Source: Bacillus manliponensis
Lineage (GTDB): Bacteria > Bacillota > Bacilli > Bacillales > Bacillaceae_G
Reading direction: 5' to 3'
Assembly (NCBI RefSeq): GCF_000712595.1
Contig: NZ_JOTN01000016.1
Span: 1-64,000, forward strand
Length of the DNA: 64,000 bases
The position numbers and the translations under genes are program-made. Numbering within the stretch: position 1 is the stretch's first letter; each line of letters begins with the position of its first letter. Below the pieces are notes generated by a model, which saw only the letters and a program-made list of their open reading frames with translations, was not told the origin of the DNA and searched no databases. Positions 33,680 through 42,768 of this stretch are shown in pieces.

Positions 33680-34510
33680 ATGGGATTTTTTGAATTTGTT
33701 TTGCTATTGATTGGAATCTTTTTGCTACTAGGGATCACGGCAATTGGTTTACTTGTTTATTTTGGAAGAAAGTTCATTCTATCATGGACAAAGCCATATA
33801 AAAGAGGAACAGAGTCCATTCAGCAGCTATCACATCAATCAACACCGTTTTTAAAAGAATTTACAAAGCATCCAGTCTTTTATCGCTGGGCTCGAACAGA
33901 GGGAGAAAAAGAACAAAAGGTTCTTACAGTACTATTTTGCGCAGCGAATGAACGAACGAAAGAGCGTGTTTTCTCTGCACTGCCAAAAGGCAGACAAAAG
34001 AAATTACATGGTGCAGCAAAAACAACAAAGTCAATTACAAGTGAAGATATAGATGTAACGGCGTCAAAGGTAAAAGATTTTTTACGTAAAGAAGTACAGC
34101 AATCAACGACGCAAAATGATTTTTCATTTTATAAATTGTATTTCTATGATCGTTATCCAGATGCGTTAAAAGAGATTGAAAGATATAAACGTTCAGTAAG
34201 CCCGTCACTGCAAAAGACAATTGATGACGTGACAATCTCTGTATTACAAGCACTCCCTTATTACCAAGAAAATCGCTTATTTGAAGAACAACATAAGCTC
34301 GAGACATTTTTAATGAAGGATTTAGTTGCAATGTTATCACTTGTCGCACAAATTCCATCATCACAGCGTGCAGCGAAAGAAGAAGAACTTGCAACATATT
34401 TGGAGAAGTTTCAAAAAGAGATGGAAGAAGTAGAACAAAATATTCACAACGCTGTTGACCATGATTTGCAAGTAAAGATGAAGGCAGCGAAAGAAAAATT
34501 TAAACGTTAA
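33680..34510 (+). CDS. membrane-anchored partner of TelA
   Basis: A 276-residue protein with one N-terminal membrane helix (about residues 6-28, FVLLLIGIFLLLGITAIGLL), a basic juxtamembrane segment and a helical cytoplasmic domain ending in a coiled coil (KFQKEMEEVEQNIHNAVD). I do not recognise a catalytic motif. B. subtilis pairs TelA proteins with the XpaC membrane protein, so an XpaC-like role is a hypothesis from gene order. GGGAGGTG lies 6 bases before the ATG. A terminator follows. Confidence 0.6.
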   Translation: MGFFEFVLLLIGIFLLLGITAIGLLVYFGRKFILSWTKPYKRGTESIQQLSHQSTPFLKEFTKHPVFYRWARTEGEKEQKVLTVLFCAANERTKERVFSALPKGRQKKLHGAAKTTKSITSEDIDVTASKVKDFLRKEVQQSTTQNDFSFYKLYFYDRYPDALKEIERYKRSVSPSLQKTIDDVTISVLQALPYYQENRLFEEQHKLETFLMKDLVAMLSLVAQIPSSQRAAKEEELATYLEKFQKEMEEVEQNIHNAVDHDLQVKMKAAKEKFKR

Positions 34511-34546
34511 AAAAAGACATTGGATATATTCCGATGTCTTTTTTTG
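34511..34546 (+). terminator. terminator of the telA operon
   Basis: AAAAGACATTGG pairs with CCGATGTCTTTT around ATATATT (one mismatch) and continues into TTTTT. Confidence 0.9.
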
Positions 34547-34633
34547 TACAGGAAAATAAAGAAAAATGTGGAAAATAATAAAGTAATACTGTAGAGTGTA
34601 AGGGATATTTGATTATAGAAAGAGATTGATAAC

Positions 34634-35182
34634 ATGATAAGTATGAACGGATTGTTATATGTATTAGTGGCTTATGCGATAGGAGGGATTTTAACAGCTT
34701 ATATCCTTACAAAATGGAAACATCATGCCGATATTCGTGAGCTTGGGAGCGGGAATCCTGGCGCAAGAAATATGGGACGTGTATATGGAAAAGGGTACTT
34801 TGCTGTTACATTTGTTGGCGATGCATTGAAGGGAGCAATTGTTGTCTATATTGCCACTTTTGTATCAGAAGAAGAGAGTTTTCTATTTCTTTCTTTGTTA
34901 GCAGTTATACTTGGGCATCTCTATCCAATTTGGACAAAGTTTTCAGGGGGAAAAGGGATATCAACTTTTATTGGAGGATTGCTTGTCCTTGATATCTTGG
35001 TAACACTTACTCTCGCTGCCTTATTTGTTGTATTATATGCGCTAAGTAGGAGTTTTACGAAAGCAGGCTTACTAACAATTACTAGCTTACCAATTGTTAT
35101 GCTTGTTTTTGATTACACAATGGCTTGCATTATGCTCGCATTACTTATTATAGGGTTTATTTCATATGCACATAGAAAATAA
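34634..35182 (+). CDS. plsY: PlsY-type glycerol-3-phosphate acyltransferase paralogue
   Basis: A 182-residue polytopic membrane protein (about five helices). All three PlsY motifs are visible: GSGNPGARNMGRVYGK (about residues 38-53), the conserved GHLYPIWTKFSGGKGIST (about 95-112) and a third region near the C-terminal helices. PlsY transfers acyl from acyl-phosphate to glycerol-3-phosphate. Because housekeeping plsY normally sits elsewhere, this is probably a second copy. Its stop lies 14 bases before the start of the GNAT-aminotransferase fusion, which implies a joint function and perhaps a different acyl acceptor. The ribosome site is weak (AAAGAGAT). Confidence 0.85.
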   Translation: MISMNGLLYVLVAYAIGGILTAYILTKWKHHADIRELGSGNPGARNMGRVYGKGYFAVTFVGDALKGAIVVYIATFVSEEESFLFLSLLAVILGHLYPIWTKFSGGKGISTFIGGLLVLDILVTLTLAALFVVLYALSRSFTKAGLLTITSLPIVMLVFDYTMACIMLALLIIGFISYAHRK

Positions 35183-35195
35183 AGGAGTTTATAGA

Positions 35196-36773
35196 ATGGG
35201 ATTAACGTATAAAGTTGCAGATCAAGCATGGGAGTTTGAGCAAATTCATAAGCTTAACTACAAAACATTCGTAGAAGAAATTCCACAGCATGAGGAGACA
35301 GACGAGAAAATTCGAATTGACCGGTTTCATGAGGAAAATACATATTTAATCTGTTTAGATAACGAGAAAATCGTTGGCATGGTGGCTGTGCGAGGACAGC
35401 GCCCATTTTCACTTGATTATAAAATTCATAACTTAGATGAGATATTACCAGAACGTGCGCACGTTTTATATGAAGTTCGATTATTAGCTGTAGAAAAGGA
35501 GTATCGCAACGGACGGGCTTTATTAGGGCTCGGAAGGTTTTTGCATCGTTATCTACTTTTGCAAGGATACGATATGGCTATTATTTCTGGTACAACGCGT
35601 GAAATTCAGTTATATGAACAAGTTGGTTTTCAGCCATTTTCTACATTGGTTGGAACAGAGGAAGCAGCGTTTCAACCGATGTACATTACACCACAGTTAT
35701 TTGCACAGTCAAAAATCGCAAAAATTGTAAATAAAGAGTATACGTACTTGCCAGGTCCGGTTGAGATTATGCCAGGTGTACAAAATGCTTTTGCGTCTAT
35801 TCCAATTTCTCATCGTTCAAATCAATGTAAAGTGACAATGAAGCAGGTTCAAAAGCAGCTACTACGTATGACAAAAGCTACTGACGTACAAGTGCTATTT
35901 GGAACAGGAACGTTGGCAAATGATGCAATTGCTTTACAGCTTCAGTCGTTACGTAGTCACGGACTCATTTTAAAAAATGGTGAGTTTGGCAACCGCCTTA
36001 CGCAGCATGCTTTAAGAGCAAATCTTTCATTTGATACATATGAAACTGCCATGGGAGTACCGTTCTCTTATGAAGAAATGGAACAGCTGCTTACAGGTGG
36101 AAATTATGAATGGTTATGGTTTGTCCATCATGAGACATCAACAGGTATGCTGAATGAATTGTTAAAGATAATTAAATTATGTAAACAGTATGGTGTGAAA
36201 ATATGTGTTGATTGTATTAGCTCAATTGGAGCAATTCCGCTTGATTTAAAAGATGTATATTTAGCAAGTGGAGTAAGCGGAAAAGCAATTGGTGCATATA
36301 CGGGCTTGTCATTTGTATTTCATAATCATCATGTTGAGCCGAATGGAAATATTCCGAAATACATGGATATTGGGGAATATGCAACAAATGAAAGTATTCC
36401 ATATTCGCATTCTTGGAATCTTATTTTTGCTTTACATGAAGCGCTAAAGAGATTTGAAGATGATGTGGTATACAATCAGGTAGCTGCTACGCATGAGTTT
36501 TTACAAAAAGAAATTAAAAATATAGGACTTCATATAGTTACGGAGAAAGAATACAGGGGACCAGTCATTATAACGGTTGAATTGCCGAGAGGGATTTCAT
36601 CTACAAAAGTAGGGGATATGTTAGTTCTGCAAGGATTCGTTATACATTATGAATCCGCTTATTTAAAAGAAAATAACTGGATTCAAATTGCTTGTCTAAA
36701 TCCGTATAAAGAACGAGATATGAAAAATATGTTGGTATGTTTGCAATCGCAGATGAGAATTTCTGTTTGCTGA
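35196..36773 (+). CDS. GNAT-class V aminotransferase fusion protein
   Basis: A 525-residue two-domain protein. Residues 1-175 form an acyltransferase of GNAT/autoinducer-synthase-like type: VLYEVRLLAVEKEYRNGRAL followed by GYDMAIISGTTREIQLYEQV. Residues 184-525 are a fold-type I class V aminotransferase: YLPGPVEIMPGV opens it, FGTGTLANDAIA binds the PLP phosphate, DCISSIGA holds the ring aspartate (about 339), and the Schiff-base lysine is in VSGKAIGAYTG (about 363). This half resembles serine-glyoxylate or aminoethylphosphonate transaminases. A fused enzyme could make an amino compound and N-acylate it, with the PlsY paralogue adding another acyl chain. The start follows AAAGGAG. Function is unproven. 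Confidence 0.85.
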   Translation: MGLTYKVADQAWEFEQIHKLNYKTFVEEIPQHEETDEKIRIDRFHEENTYLICLDNEKIVGMVAVRGQRPFSLDYKIHNLDEILPERAHVLYEVRLLAVEKEYRNGRALLGLGRFLHRYLLLQGYDMAIISGTTREIQLYEQVGFQPFSTLVGTEEAAFQPMYITPQLFAQSKIAKIVNKEYTYLPGPVEIMPGVQNAFASIPISHRSNQCKVTMKQVQKQLLRMTKATDVQVLFGTGTLANDAIALQLQSLRSHGLILKNGEFGNRLTQHALRANLSFDTYETAMGVPFSYEEMEQLLTGGNYEWLWFVHHETSTGMLNELLKIIKLCKQYGVKICVDCISSIGAIPLDLKDVYLASGVSGKAIGAYTGLSFVFHNHHVEPNGNIPKYMDIGEYATNESIPYSHSWNLIFALHEALKRFEDDVVYNQVAATHEFLQKEIKNIGLHIVTEKEYRGPVIITVELPRGISSTKVGDMLVLQGFVIHYESAYLKENNWIQIACLNPYKERDMKNMLVCLQSQMRISVC

Positions 36774-36780
36774 AGGAAAT

Positions 36781-36815
36781 AAGAGTTCTCTCTTCAAAAA
36801 AGAGAACTTTTTTTC
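36781..36815 (+). terminator. terminator of the plsY-fusion operon
   Basis: AGTTCTCT pairs with AGAGAACT around CTTCAAAAA-type loop bases and is followed by T7. Confidence 0.88.
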
Positions 36816-36881
36816 GTATTTAAGCTAACAAGTGGTACAATAGAGATTCAGTGTGAAAAAAGAAGAAAAGAAGTGATATAT

Positions 36882-38210
36882 TTGAAAGATTTCTTACAAT
36901 TAGGAGTCCATGAAACATTATATAAAACATTAAGAGAAAATGGTATTGCTGAGCCAACTCCTATTCAGGAAAAAGCAATTCCGGTTGTGTTAGAAGGAAA
37001 AGATATTATCGGACAAGCGAAAACAGGAACGGGAAAAACGTTAGCATTCGCATTGCCAATCATTGAAAAGATTGACTCAGAGGCAACTCATGTTCAAGCA
37101 TTAATTGTAGCGCCAACAAGAGAATTAGCACTGCAAATTACAACGGAAATTGAGAAATTACTTGTTCATATAGATGATGTGAATGTATTAGCGATATATG
37201 GTGGTCAAGATGTTGCGCAGCAAATGAGAAAGTTAAAAGGAAGTACACATATTGTTGTTGCAACGCCAGGTCGTTTATTAGATCATGTGCGCCGTGAAAC
37301 AATTGAGCTTTCAAAGGTTTCGATGCTTGTATTAGATGAGGCTGATCAAATGCTCCACTTTGGTTTCTTACCAGAGATGGAAGAGATTATGGAGCAGACG
37401 CCATCTACGAGACAAACAATGCTATTTTCAGCAACGATGCCAAAACAAATTCAGTCGCTTGCAAAGCGTTACATGAATAAGCCTGAAATTATTAAAATTC
37501 AGCATGCAGAAGTAACAGTAACGAACATTAAACAACGTGTTGTCGAGACGACAGATAGAGCGAAACAAGATACGCTTCGTTATTTAATAGATAGAGATCA
37601 GCCGTTTCTTGCTGTTATTTTTTGCCGTACAAAACGTCGTGCAAATAAATTGTATGAAGCGTTAAAAGGATACGGTTATAATTGTGACGAACTGCATGGT
37701 GACTTATCACAAGGAAAACGCGAACGTGTCATGAAACGTTTCCGCGATGCAGAAAGTCAATACTTAATTGCAACGGACGTAGCGGCACGTGGATTAGATG
37801 TTGATGGTGTAACGCATGTATTTAACTACGATATTCCAGAAGATGTTGAAAGTTACATTCACCGCATTGGGCGTACAGGAAGAGCGGGAGGTAGTGGTTT
37901 AGCAATCACATTGGTTGCGTCGAAAGACAAGGGATACTTACAGGAAATTGAAAAAGGGATTCGCACAACAATACAACGACAAGTAATTGAGTCACCTACC
38001 ACAGAAGAGAAAAAGGACGACAAGCCGAAAAGGCAAGAGAAAAAACAAACATCTCATTCAAAACCGAAGCCAAAGCCAAAGCAAAAAACAGATCAGTACA
38101 GCAAAAAAGATAAACGAAGTAGCTCAGATAATAAAAAGAAGAAGTACCCATCTTCAGAGCAAAAAAAGCGTGGCGGACAATCTAGGCAGAAACGTTCACG
38201 TACAAGATAA
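36882..38210 (+). CDS. DEAD-box ATP-dependent RNA helicase
   Basis: A 442-residue DEAD-box helicase. Motifs in order: Q-motif [10 protein letters not shown], Walker A AKTGTGKT (about 46-53), [20 protein letters not shown] in [10 protein letters not shown] (about 149), SAT in FSATMP, then [14 protein letters not shown] and [11 protein letters not shown] Lys/Arg/Ser-rich basic tail of about 75 residues follows, typical of Csh-type cold-shock helicases. GTG at 36873 is an alternative start; TTG at 36882 is preferred because AAGAAGTGA then has usable spacing. Role in ribosome assembly or mRNA decay is inferred from the family. Confidence 0.93.
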   Translation: MKDFLQLGVHETLYKTLRENGIAEPTPIQEKAIPVVLEGKDIIGQAKTGTGKTLAFALPIIEKIDSEATHVQALIVAPTRELALQITTEIEKLLVHIDDVNVLAIYGGQDVAQQMRKLKGSTHIVVATPGRLLDHVRRETIELSKVSMLVLDEADQMLHFGFLPEMEEIMEQTPSTRQTMLFSATMPKQIQSLAKRYMNKPEIIKIQHAEVTVTNIKQRVVETTDRAKQDTLRYLIDRDQPFLAVIFCRTKRRANKLYEALKGYGYNCDELHGDLSQGKRERVMKRFRDAESQYLIATDVAARGLDVDGVTHVFNYDIPEDVESYIHRIGRTGRAGGSGLAITLVASKDKGYLQEIEKGIRTTIQRQVIESPTTEEKKDDKPKRQEKKQTSHSKPKPKPKQKTDQYSKKDKRSSSDNKKKKYPSSEQKKRGGQSRQKRSRTR

Positions 38211-38217
38211 TGAAAAG

Positions 38218-38253
38218 AAACCCGGCTTAGACTTATTCTAAGCCGGGTTATTT
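38218..38253. terminator. bidirectional terminator after the helicase
   Basis: AACCCGGCTTAGA pairs with TCTAAGCCGGGTT around CTTAT; ATTTTAT follows. It lies between the convergent helicase and CPBP genes. Confidence 0.88.
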
Positions 38254-38918
38254 TATATAAGTAATAAAAAGAAGTTATGAAACGAATGTAATATAATAAC
38301 TGACCATAAGGAGCCTGTTTTCTTAAAGATAAAACCAAATATAAGCCCAACAAGAAAGACGTATATGTGCGTTCCAAGATGAAAAAATACGCCATCGTAT
38401 ATCCAAATCGGGTATTGGATGAATAAAAAAAGTAACGCTGAGAGAATGTTGGCCCCTAAAAATGATATTCGTTTATTAATTTCTTGTAATACAAACCCAC
38501 GAAATACAAGTTCCTCCGTAATACCAACTAATAGAAAGACATTTAAATAATGATGCAGTGATAAAGAGAAATCAAATGTTTGCTCATTGATGATATAAAT
38601 GTTAACTACAAAGTATAATCCAAGAAGAAGTGATAGAAAAATACCCCAAAATATACCTTTCCCCACATTTTGATTTAATTTGAGATAATCGGAAGGGCTT
38701 GTGTGTAAAAAGTATTTTATGTATAACCAGATAGGTATAATCCATATAAGGATCTTTATGAGTCCGCTTAATATAGCAGATAATGTATCGTTTGTTTGAG
38801 GCAAGTTAAATAAGTGCAATTCTTTTAAAGTCCATAGCAAATAAAATAATACGAGATAAACAATGAATCTTGTTAATTTTTTTTGTGATACGCTTTCAAA
38901 ATTTACTTTCGTTTGCAT
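38253..38918 (-). CDS. CPBP family intramembrane metalloprotease
   Basis: A 221-residue protein with about six to seven membrane helices. The CAAX-protease/bacteriocin-processing (Abi) motifs are intact: E-E-x-x-x-R in TEELVFRGFV (Glu135, Glu136, Arg140) and H-x-x-x-N in HSFHNFF (about 211-215). In Gram-positives such proteins process bacteriocins or confer immunity, but no bacteriocin gene is nearby, so the substrate is unknown. AGGAG precedes the ATG by about 9 bases. Monocistronic. Confidence 0.85.
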   Translation of the reverse strand: MQTKVNFESVSQKKLTRFIVYLVLFYLLWTLKELHLFNLPQTNDTLSAILSGLIKILIWIIPIWLYIKYFLHTSPSDYLKLNQNVGKGIFWGIFLSLLLGLYFVVNIYIINEQTFDFSLSLHHYLNVFLLVGITEELVFRGFVLQEINKRISFLGANILSALLFLFIQYPIWIYDGVFFHLGTHIYVFLVGLIFGFIFKKTGSLWSVIILHSFHNFFLLLI

Positions 38919-39184
38919 TCCTTTTCTCCTGAATATTTAAATTTAATGTTTAAGGATATTTTAACATAAATTGAATATTTTGTATTTCAATATATTTTAC
39001 ATTATAATCTAGGGATTGTAACTTATAGAAGAGATAGCTATATTATAGGGATTCAGAATTTAAATATAAACTTCTTCTAATACTTATATTGTGGAATTGA
39101 ATAGATATAAAGGAATAATATTCAAGATTCTGATTGAAGATATGTGTTAGAAATATAATGTTGTGAAGAAGGAAGGTATGACTC

Positions 39185-40858
39185 TTGGAGACAGCAGAAA
39201 ATATGCTATCTATTTTAGCCTTAGGCGGTGTAAATGAGATAGGGAAAAATATGTATGCATTGCAGTATGGAGACGATATTATCATTATTGACTGTGGTTC
39301 TAAGTTTCCAGATGAAAGCTTATTAGGGATTGATTTGATTATACCTGATATTACATATTTACAAGACAATAAAGAGAAAGTTCGTGCTTTAGTTGTCACG
39401 CATGGACATGAAGATCATATTGGAGGTATTCCTTATTTACTAAAGCAATTAAATGTACCCATTTATGCAACGCGACTAACGTTAGGATTAATTGAAGTGA
39501 AGTTAAAGGAACATGAAATTCAAGATATTACACAGTTGTTTGCAATTAACTCCGAATCATCAGTAGAGTTTGGGCAGATTCGCCTTACTTTTTTCAATAC
39601 GAATCATAGCATTCCTGGATGTCTTGGAATTGCTTTTCATACACCAGAAGGTACGGTAGTGCATACAGGTGATTTCAAATTTGACCTTACTCCTGTAAAT
39701 AAGCAATATCCGGATATTCATAAAATGGCTAAAATCGGTAGTGAAGGTGTTTTGGCTCTTCTTTCTGAAAGTACGAATGCAGAGCGACCAGGATTTACGC
39801 CATCAGAAAGACATGTTGGTGAGCATATTGAAGAAGCTTTTATGAAGGCTCATAGAAAAATTTTTATTTCTACTTTCGCCTCTAATGTAAACCGGGTACA
39901 GCAAGTAGTTGATGCTGCTTTAAAAACAAATCGAAAGCTTGCGCTGCTTGGGCGGAGTATGGTAAATGTAGTATCTGTTGCAATGGAGCAAGGTTATTTA
40001 CATATTCCTGAAGGGATGTTAATTGAGGCACATGATATCAATCAAATGAATCCAGACAGAGTAGCAGTTCTTTGTACAGGTAGTCAAGGTGAACCGATGG
40101 CAGCTTTAGCACGTTTAGCGAGCGGAAACTATCGACAAGTCGATGTTTTACCTGAAGATACAGTTATTATTGCTGCAACTCCTATACCTGGAAATGAGCG
40201 TAATGTTTCTCACATTGTAGATAATTTATTTTCGCTAGGAGCACATGTGATTTATGGATCGGGAAGTTCGTCGGGAATGCATGTTTCCGGACATGCTTAT
40301 CAAGAAGAATTAAAGTTAATGCTTACGTTAATGAAACCGAAATATTTTATTCCTATTCATGGTGAATTTAGAATGTTGCATCATCATCGCTTATTGGCGC
40401 AGTCTGTTGGTGTTGATAAAGATAATATTTTTATTATTAAAAATGGCGATGTTGTAGATATTCGTAACCAAGTAGCAATTCAAACTAGAAGGATACCTGC
40501 AGGAAATGTATATATAGATGGTTTAGGTATTGGCGATGTTGGACATACACTTCTACGTGATCGAAAGCAGCTTTCTGAAGATGGTATGCTTGTGATTGTG
40601 ATTACGCTTAGTAAAGCGGAAGGGAAAATGATTTCAAGGCCGGACACAATTTCCCGTGGCTTTGTATATGTTCGTGATTCAGAAAAGTTGTTAAAAGAAG
40701 CAAATCAACTTGTTGTAACAACAATTAACAATTTACAAAAAGCAAATATTCATCAACGTAATGTGTTAAAGAGAGAAATAAAAGAAAAACTGGGACAGTT
40801 CTTATATTCACAGACAAAAAGGAAACCGATGATTCTTCCAATAATCATCGAAGTTTGA
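39185..40858 (+). CDS. RNase J-type ribonuclease, additional paralogue
   Basis: A 557-residue metallo-beta-lactamase/beta-CASP ribonuclease. Metal motifs: H-G-H-E-D-H (about residues 72-77), the second-histidine strand NHSIP, and HTGDFKFD (about 160-167). beta-CASP elements are SESTNAE, STFASNVNRVQQ, CTGSQGEP and HVSGHAYQEE. Length matches RNase J1/J2, but the sequence differs from the J1 I remember at many positions, so it is probably a third RNase J-like protein. The start is TTG at 39185, about 9 bases after GGAAGG; ATG at 39203 is a fallback. It is alone, with its own terminator. Confidence 0.85.
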   Translation: METAENMLSILALGGVNEIGKNMYALQYGDDIIIIDCGSKFPDESLLGIDLIIPDITYLQDNKEKVRALVVTHGHEDHIGGIPYLLKQLNVPIYATRLTLGLIEVKLKEHEIQDITQLFAINSESSVEFGQIRLTFFNTNHSIPGCLGIAFHTPEGTVVHTGDFKFDLTPVNKQYPDIHKMAKIGSEGVLALLSESTNAERPGFTPSERHVGEHIEEAFMKAHRKIFISTFASNVNRVQQVVDAALKTNRKLALLGRSMVNVVSVAMEQGYLHIPEGMLIEAHDINQMNPDRVAVLCTGSQGEPMAALARLASGNYRQVDVLPEDTVIIAATPIPGNERNVSHIVDNLFSLGAHVIYGSGSSSGMHVSGHAYQEELKLMLTLMKPKYFIPIHGEFRMLHHHRLLAQSVGVDKDNIFIIKNGDVVDIRNQVAIQTRRIPAGNVYIDGLGIGDVGHTLLRDRKQLSEDGMLVIVITLSKAEGKMISRPDTISRGFVYVRDSEKLLKEANQLVVTTINNLQKANIHQRNVLKREIKEKLGQFLYSQTKRKPMILPIIIEV

Positions 40859-40885
40859 TTACAGTTTGTTACATTAGAAATAAAA

Positions 40886-40921
40886 AATGCCGGTTCAAAA
40901 AAAGAACCGGCTTATTTTTTG
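40886..40921 (+). terminator. terminator of the RNase J-like gene
   Basis: GCCGGTTC pairs with GAACCGGC around A7, followed by TTATTTTTT; the A-rich left side also suits the minus-strand SDR gene. Confidence 0.88.
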
Positions 40922-40941
40922 TTCAGCAGATTACATACATT

Positions 40942-41685
40942 TTATTGAGCGGTATAGCCACCATCTACGAGTAAATTAGCTCCTACCATAAATGAAGAAT
41001 CATCGCTAGCTAGAAAGAGTACCGCCTTTGCAATTTCATCGGGGCGACCAAGGCGACCAATTGGATGAGCTGTAATTAACTTATTTATTGTTTCATTATT
41101 TACATCATTAAGAAGAGGTGTGTCAACGTAACCTGGACATACCGCATTTACGCGTATACCTCGTTTTGCATACGTGACCCCAAGTGTTCTCGTTAAGTTA
41201 GCGACACCGGCTTTTGCTGCTGTATATGATGTTGTATTGACTTGACCAACATGACTTAGTATAGAGCCCATATTTACGATTACACCACCAGATTCTTGTT
41301 TCAGCATTTGTTCAATCGCATATTTATCACTTAAAAATACACCAGTTAAGTTAATATCAATTGTTTTTTGCCAGTGCTCAAGATTAAGTTTATGAATAGG
41401 TACATCTTCAGCAATTCCTGCATTGGCAACCATAATGTCAAGTTTTCCGAAACGATTGATGGTTTCTTGAACTAGGTTTTGAATATCGGTTTCTTTAGAA
41501 ACATCAGTTTTTATAAAACAAGCTCCGCTACCCGTATTGTTTAATGTGTTAGCCAATTTTTCTCCTTCATGAGAAAGGTCAGCGATGACAACTTTCGCAC
41601 CTTCTTGAACGAAAAGGCGGACGATTGCTTCTCCGATCCCTTGGGCGCCGCCTGTTATGACAGCAACTTTACCTGTAAGTTTCAT
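40942..41685 (-). CDS. short-chain dehydrogenase/reductase
   Basis: A 247-residue classical SDR. The cofactor motif is TGGAQGIG (about residues 11-18), NAG is in MVANAGIAED, the catalytic Ser is in NMGSILS, and Y-x-x-x-K is YTAAK (about 152-156), followed by PGYVDTPLL. DLSHEG after the second strand, with acidic Asp, favours NAD over NADP. The start at 41685 follows AAAGGAG; the frame is open to 41718. Substrate unknown. It lies 60 bases downstream of the 41746-42360 gene on the same strand and could be co-transcribed. Confidence 0.88.
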   Translation of the reverse strand: MKLTGKVAVITGGAQGIGEAIVRLFVQEGAKVVIADLSHEGEKLANTLNNTGSGACFIKTDVSKETDIQNLVQETINRFGKLDIMVANAGIAEDVPIHKLNLEHWQKTIDINLTGVFLSDKYAIEQMLKQESGGVIVNMGSILSHVGQVNTTSYTAAKAGVANLTRTLGVTYAKRGIRVNAVCPGYVDTPLLNDVNNETINKLITAHPIGRLGRPDEIAKAVLFLASDDSSFMVGANLLVDGGYTAQ

Positions 41686-41745
41686 AATTATTCTCCTTTT
41701 TAATAGTATTATTTGCATAGTGAATAGACATGAAAAATTAACTTC

Positions 41746-42360
41746 TTACATGTAGTTAACAGAACTTGTTGTTTGTAATAGATTGCTAGACAAAACTTTA
41801 TTTGTGATTTCTTTTTTGGAAAGTAAAGATGTCATAGTTTGTAAATATAAATATTCTGCATCATCTTTTAATTCATTATAGGAAAGAGCTTTATTTGTAT
41901 GTAATATACCAAGAAGTTGAGATGAGAGAGTTATTTCCATAACGATAGAGGACAGAGAATTTGTTTGGGATACTTTAAATCCGACAAACATAGGATATTT
42001 CACATCTTTCATCGTTTGAATGATATTTTCTAGCTTGAAAACGGATGTTTCAATTTTTATAAGTGGGAAGCAAAGTTGTGAAGGTTCGGCTACTTGTTTT
42101 CTAGTTTTGTAATCATATATAAAATAGCAATGTTCATTAATAGGAAGAGTCTGTAGTTTCTTTGTAAATAAGTGAAATTGATCAGTCATACCAACATTTA
42201 AATGCGTATCAATTTCTGCTAGTAGAAGGGTGTAACGGGAGTTGTCATTTATTTGTATTTCTCGTTTCATGCAGTGGAAGTGAAAATCTGTAATGCGTTC
42301 ATCTAAATGGATTTCAGAAGTAGCGCCTTTATAAACACCGAGTAAATAATGGTTTTTCAC
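41746..42360 (-). CDS. hypothetical soluble protein
   Basis: A 204-residue protein I do not recognise. It has alternating beta strands with many aromatic and His residues in the first half (ITDFHFHCMKREIQI, HCYFIYDYKTRK) and a helical C-terminus. No signal peptide or membrane segment is seen. The start is GTG at 42360, 8 bases after GGAGG; a TTG at 42375 overlaps that site and is rejected. It may form a two-gene unit with the SDR downstream. Confidence 0.6.
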   Translation of the reverse strand: MKNHYLLGVYKGATSEIHLDERITDFHFHCMKREIQINDNSRYTLLLAEIDTHLNVGMTDQFHLFTKKLQTLPINEHCYFIYDYKTRKQVAEPSQLCFPLIKIETSVFKLENIIQTMKDVKYPMFVGFKVSQTNSLSSIVMEITLSSQLLGILHTNKALSYNELKDDAEYLYLQTMTSLLSKKEITNKVLSSNLLQTTSSVNYM

Positions 42361-42768
42361 AATGATTTCCTCCAAGGTTTTCGATTTGAAATGAGAAAGG
42401 ACCTATTTCTTGGGAGTGAGTCTATTTCATGCATAAAGGTAGTTTTCCATATTATATCATTTTTAAGATGGTGTATGTTACGAAGTTAAAAAATAAAATT
42501 TCACATACTGTATTTAAAAATTAATTCAAGTAATAAATTAATAAAATCTACTTCTTCTGTTACATTTTGTCAATAAAATGTGCTGCATATATTGTGATTT
42601 TTATTGTTAAATTACGAACTTGAAAAAATATATAGCAAGTAATAGAGCTTATACTATATTTACTTTTTAGTAACTAAATGTCGGAAAGTAAAAATTGACA
42701 GAACGGATAATAAGGGGAGAGAATATAATTAAAGTGAGTACTCACTCATTAATAAAGGAGGAGATTTC
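42361..42768. other. divergent promoter region, no gene
   Basis: Very AT-rich spacer between the divergent hypothetical gene and the ABC operon; contains the promoter and operator candidate at 42724-42746. Confidence 0.6.
42724..42746 (+). promoter_or_regulatory. -10 box and TetR-type operator for the ABC operon
   Basis: TATAAT (42724-42729) is followed at once by the perfect palindrome AGTGAGTACTCACT (42733-42746), then AAAGGAGGAG and the ABC ATPase start. The palindrome covers the expected transcription start, the usual place for repression by a TetR protein; the operon itself encodes one at 44535. A TTGACA at 42695 is too far (23 bases) to be the partner -35. Confidence 0.65.

Noticed and set aside
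36873-36881. GTG as the helicase start
   Set aside because: It would overlap the only purine-rich ribosome site; TTG at 36882 gives normal spacing and begins at the conserved domain.
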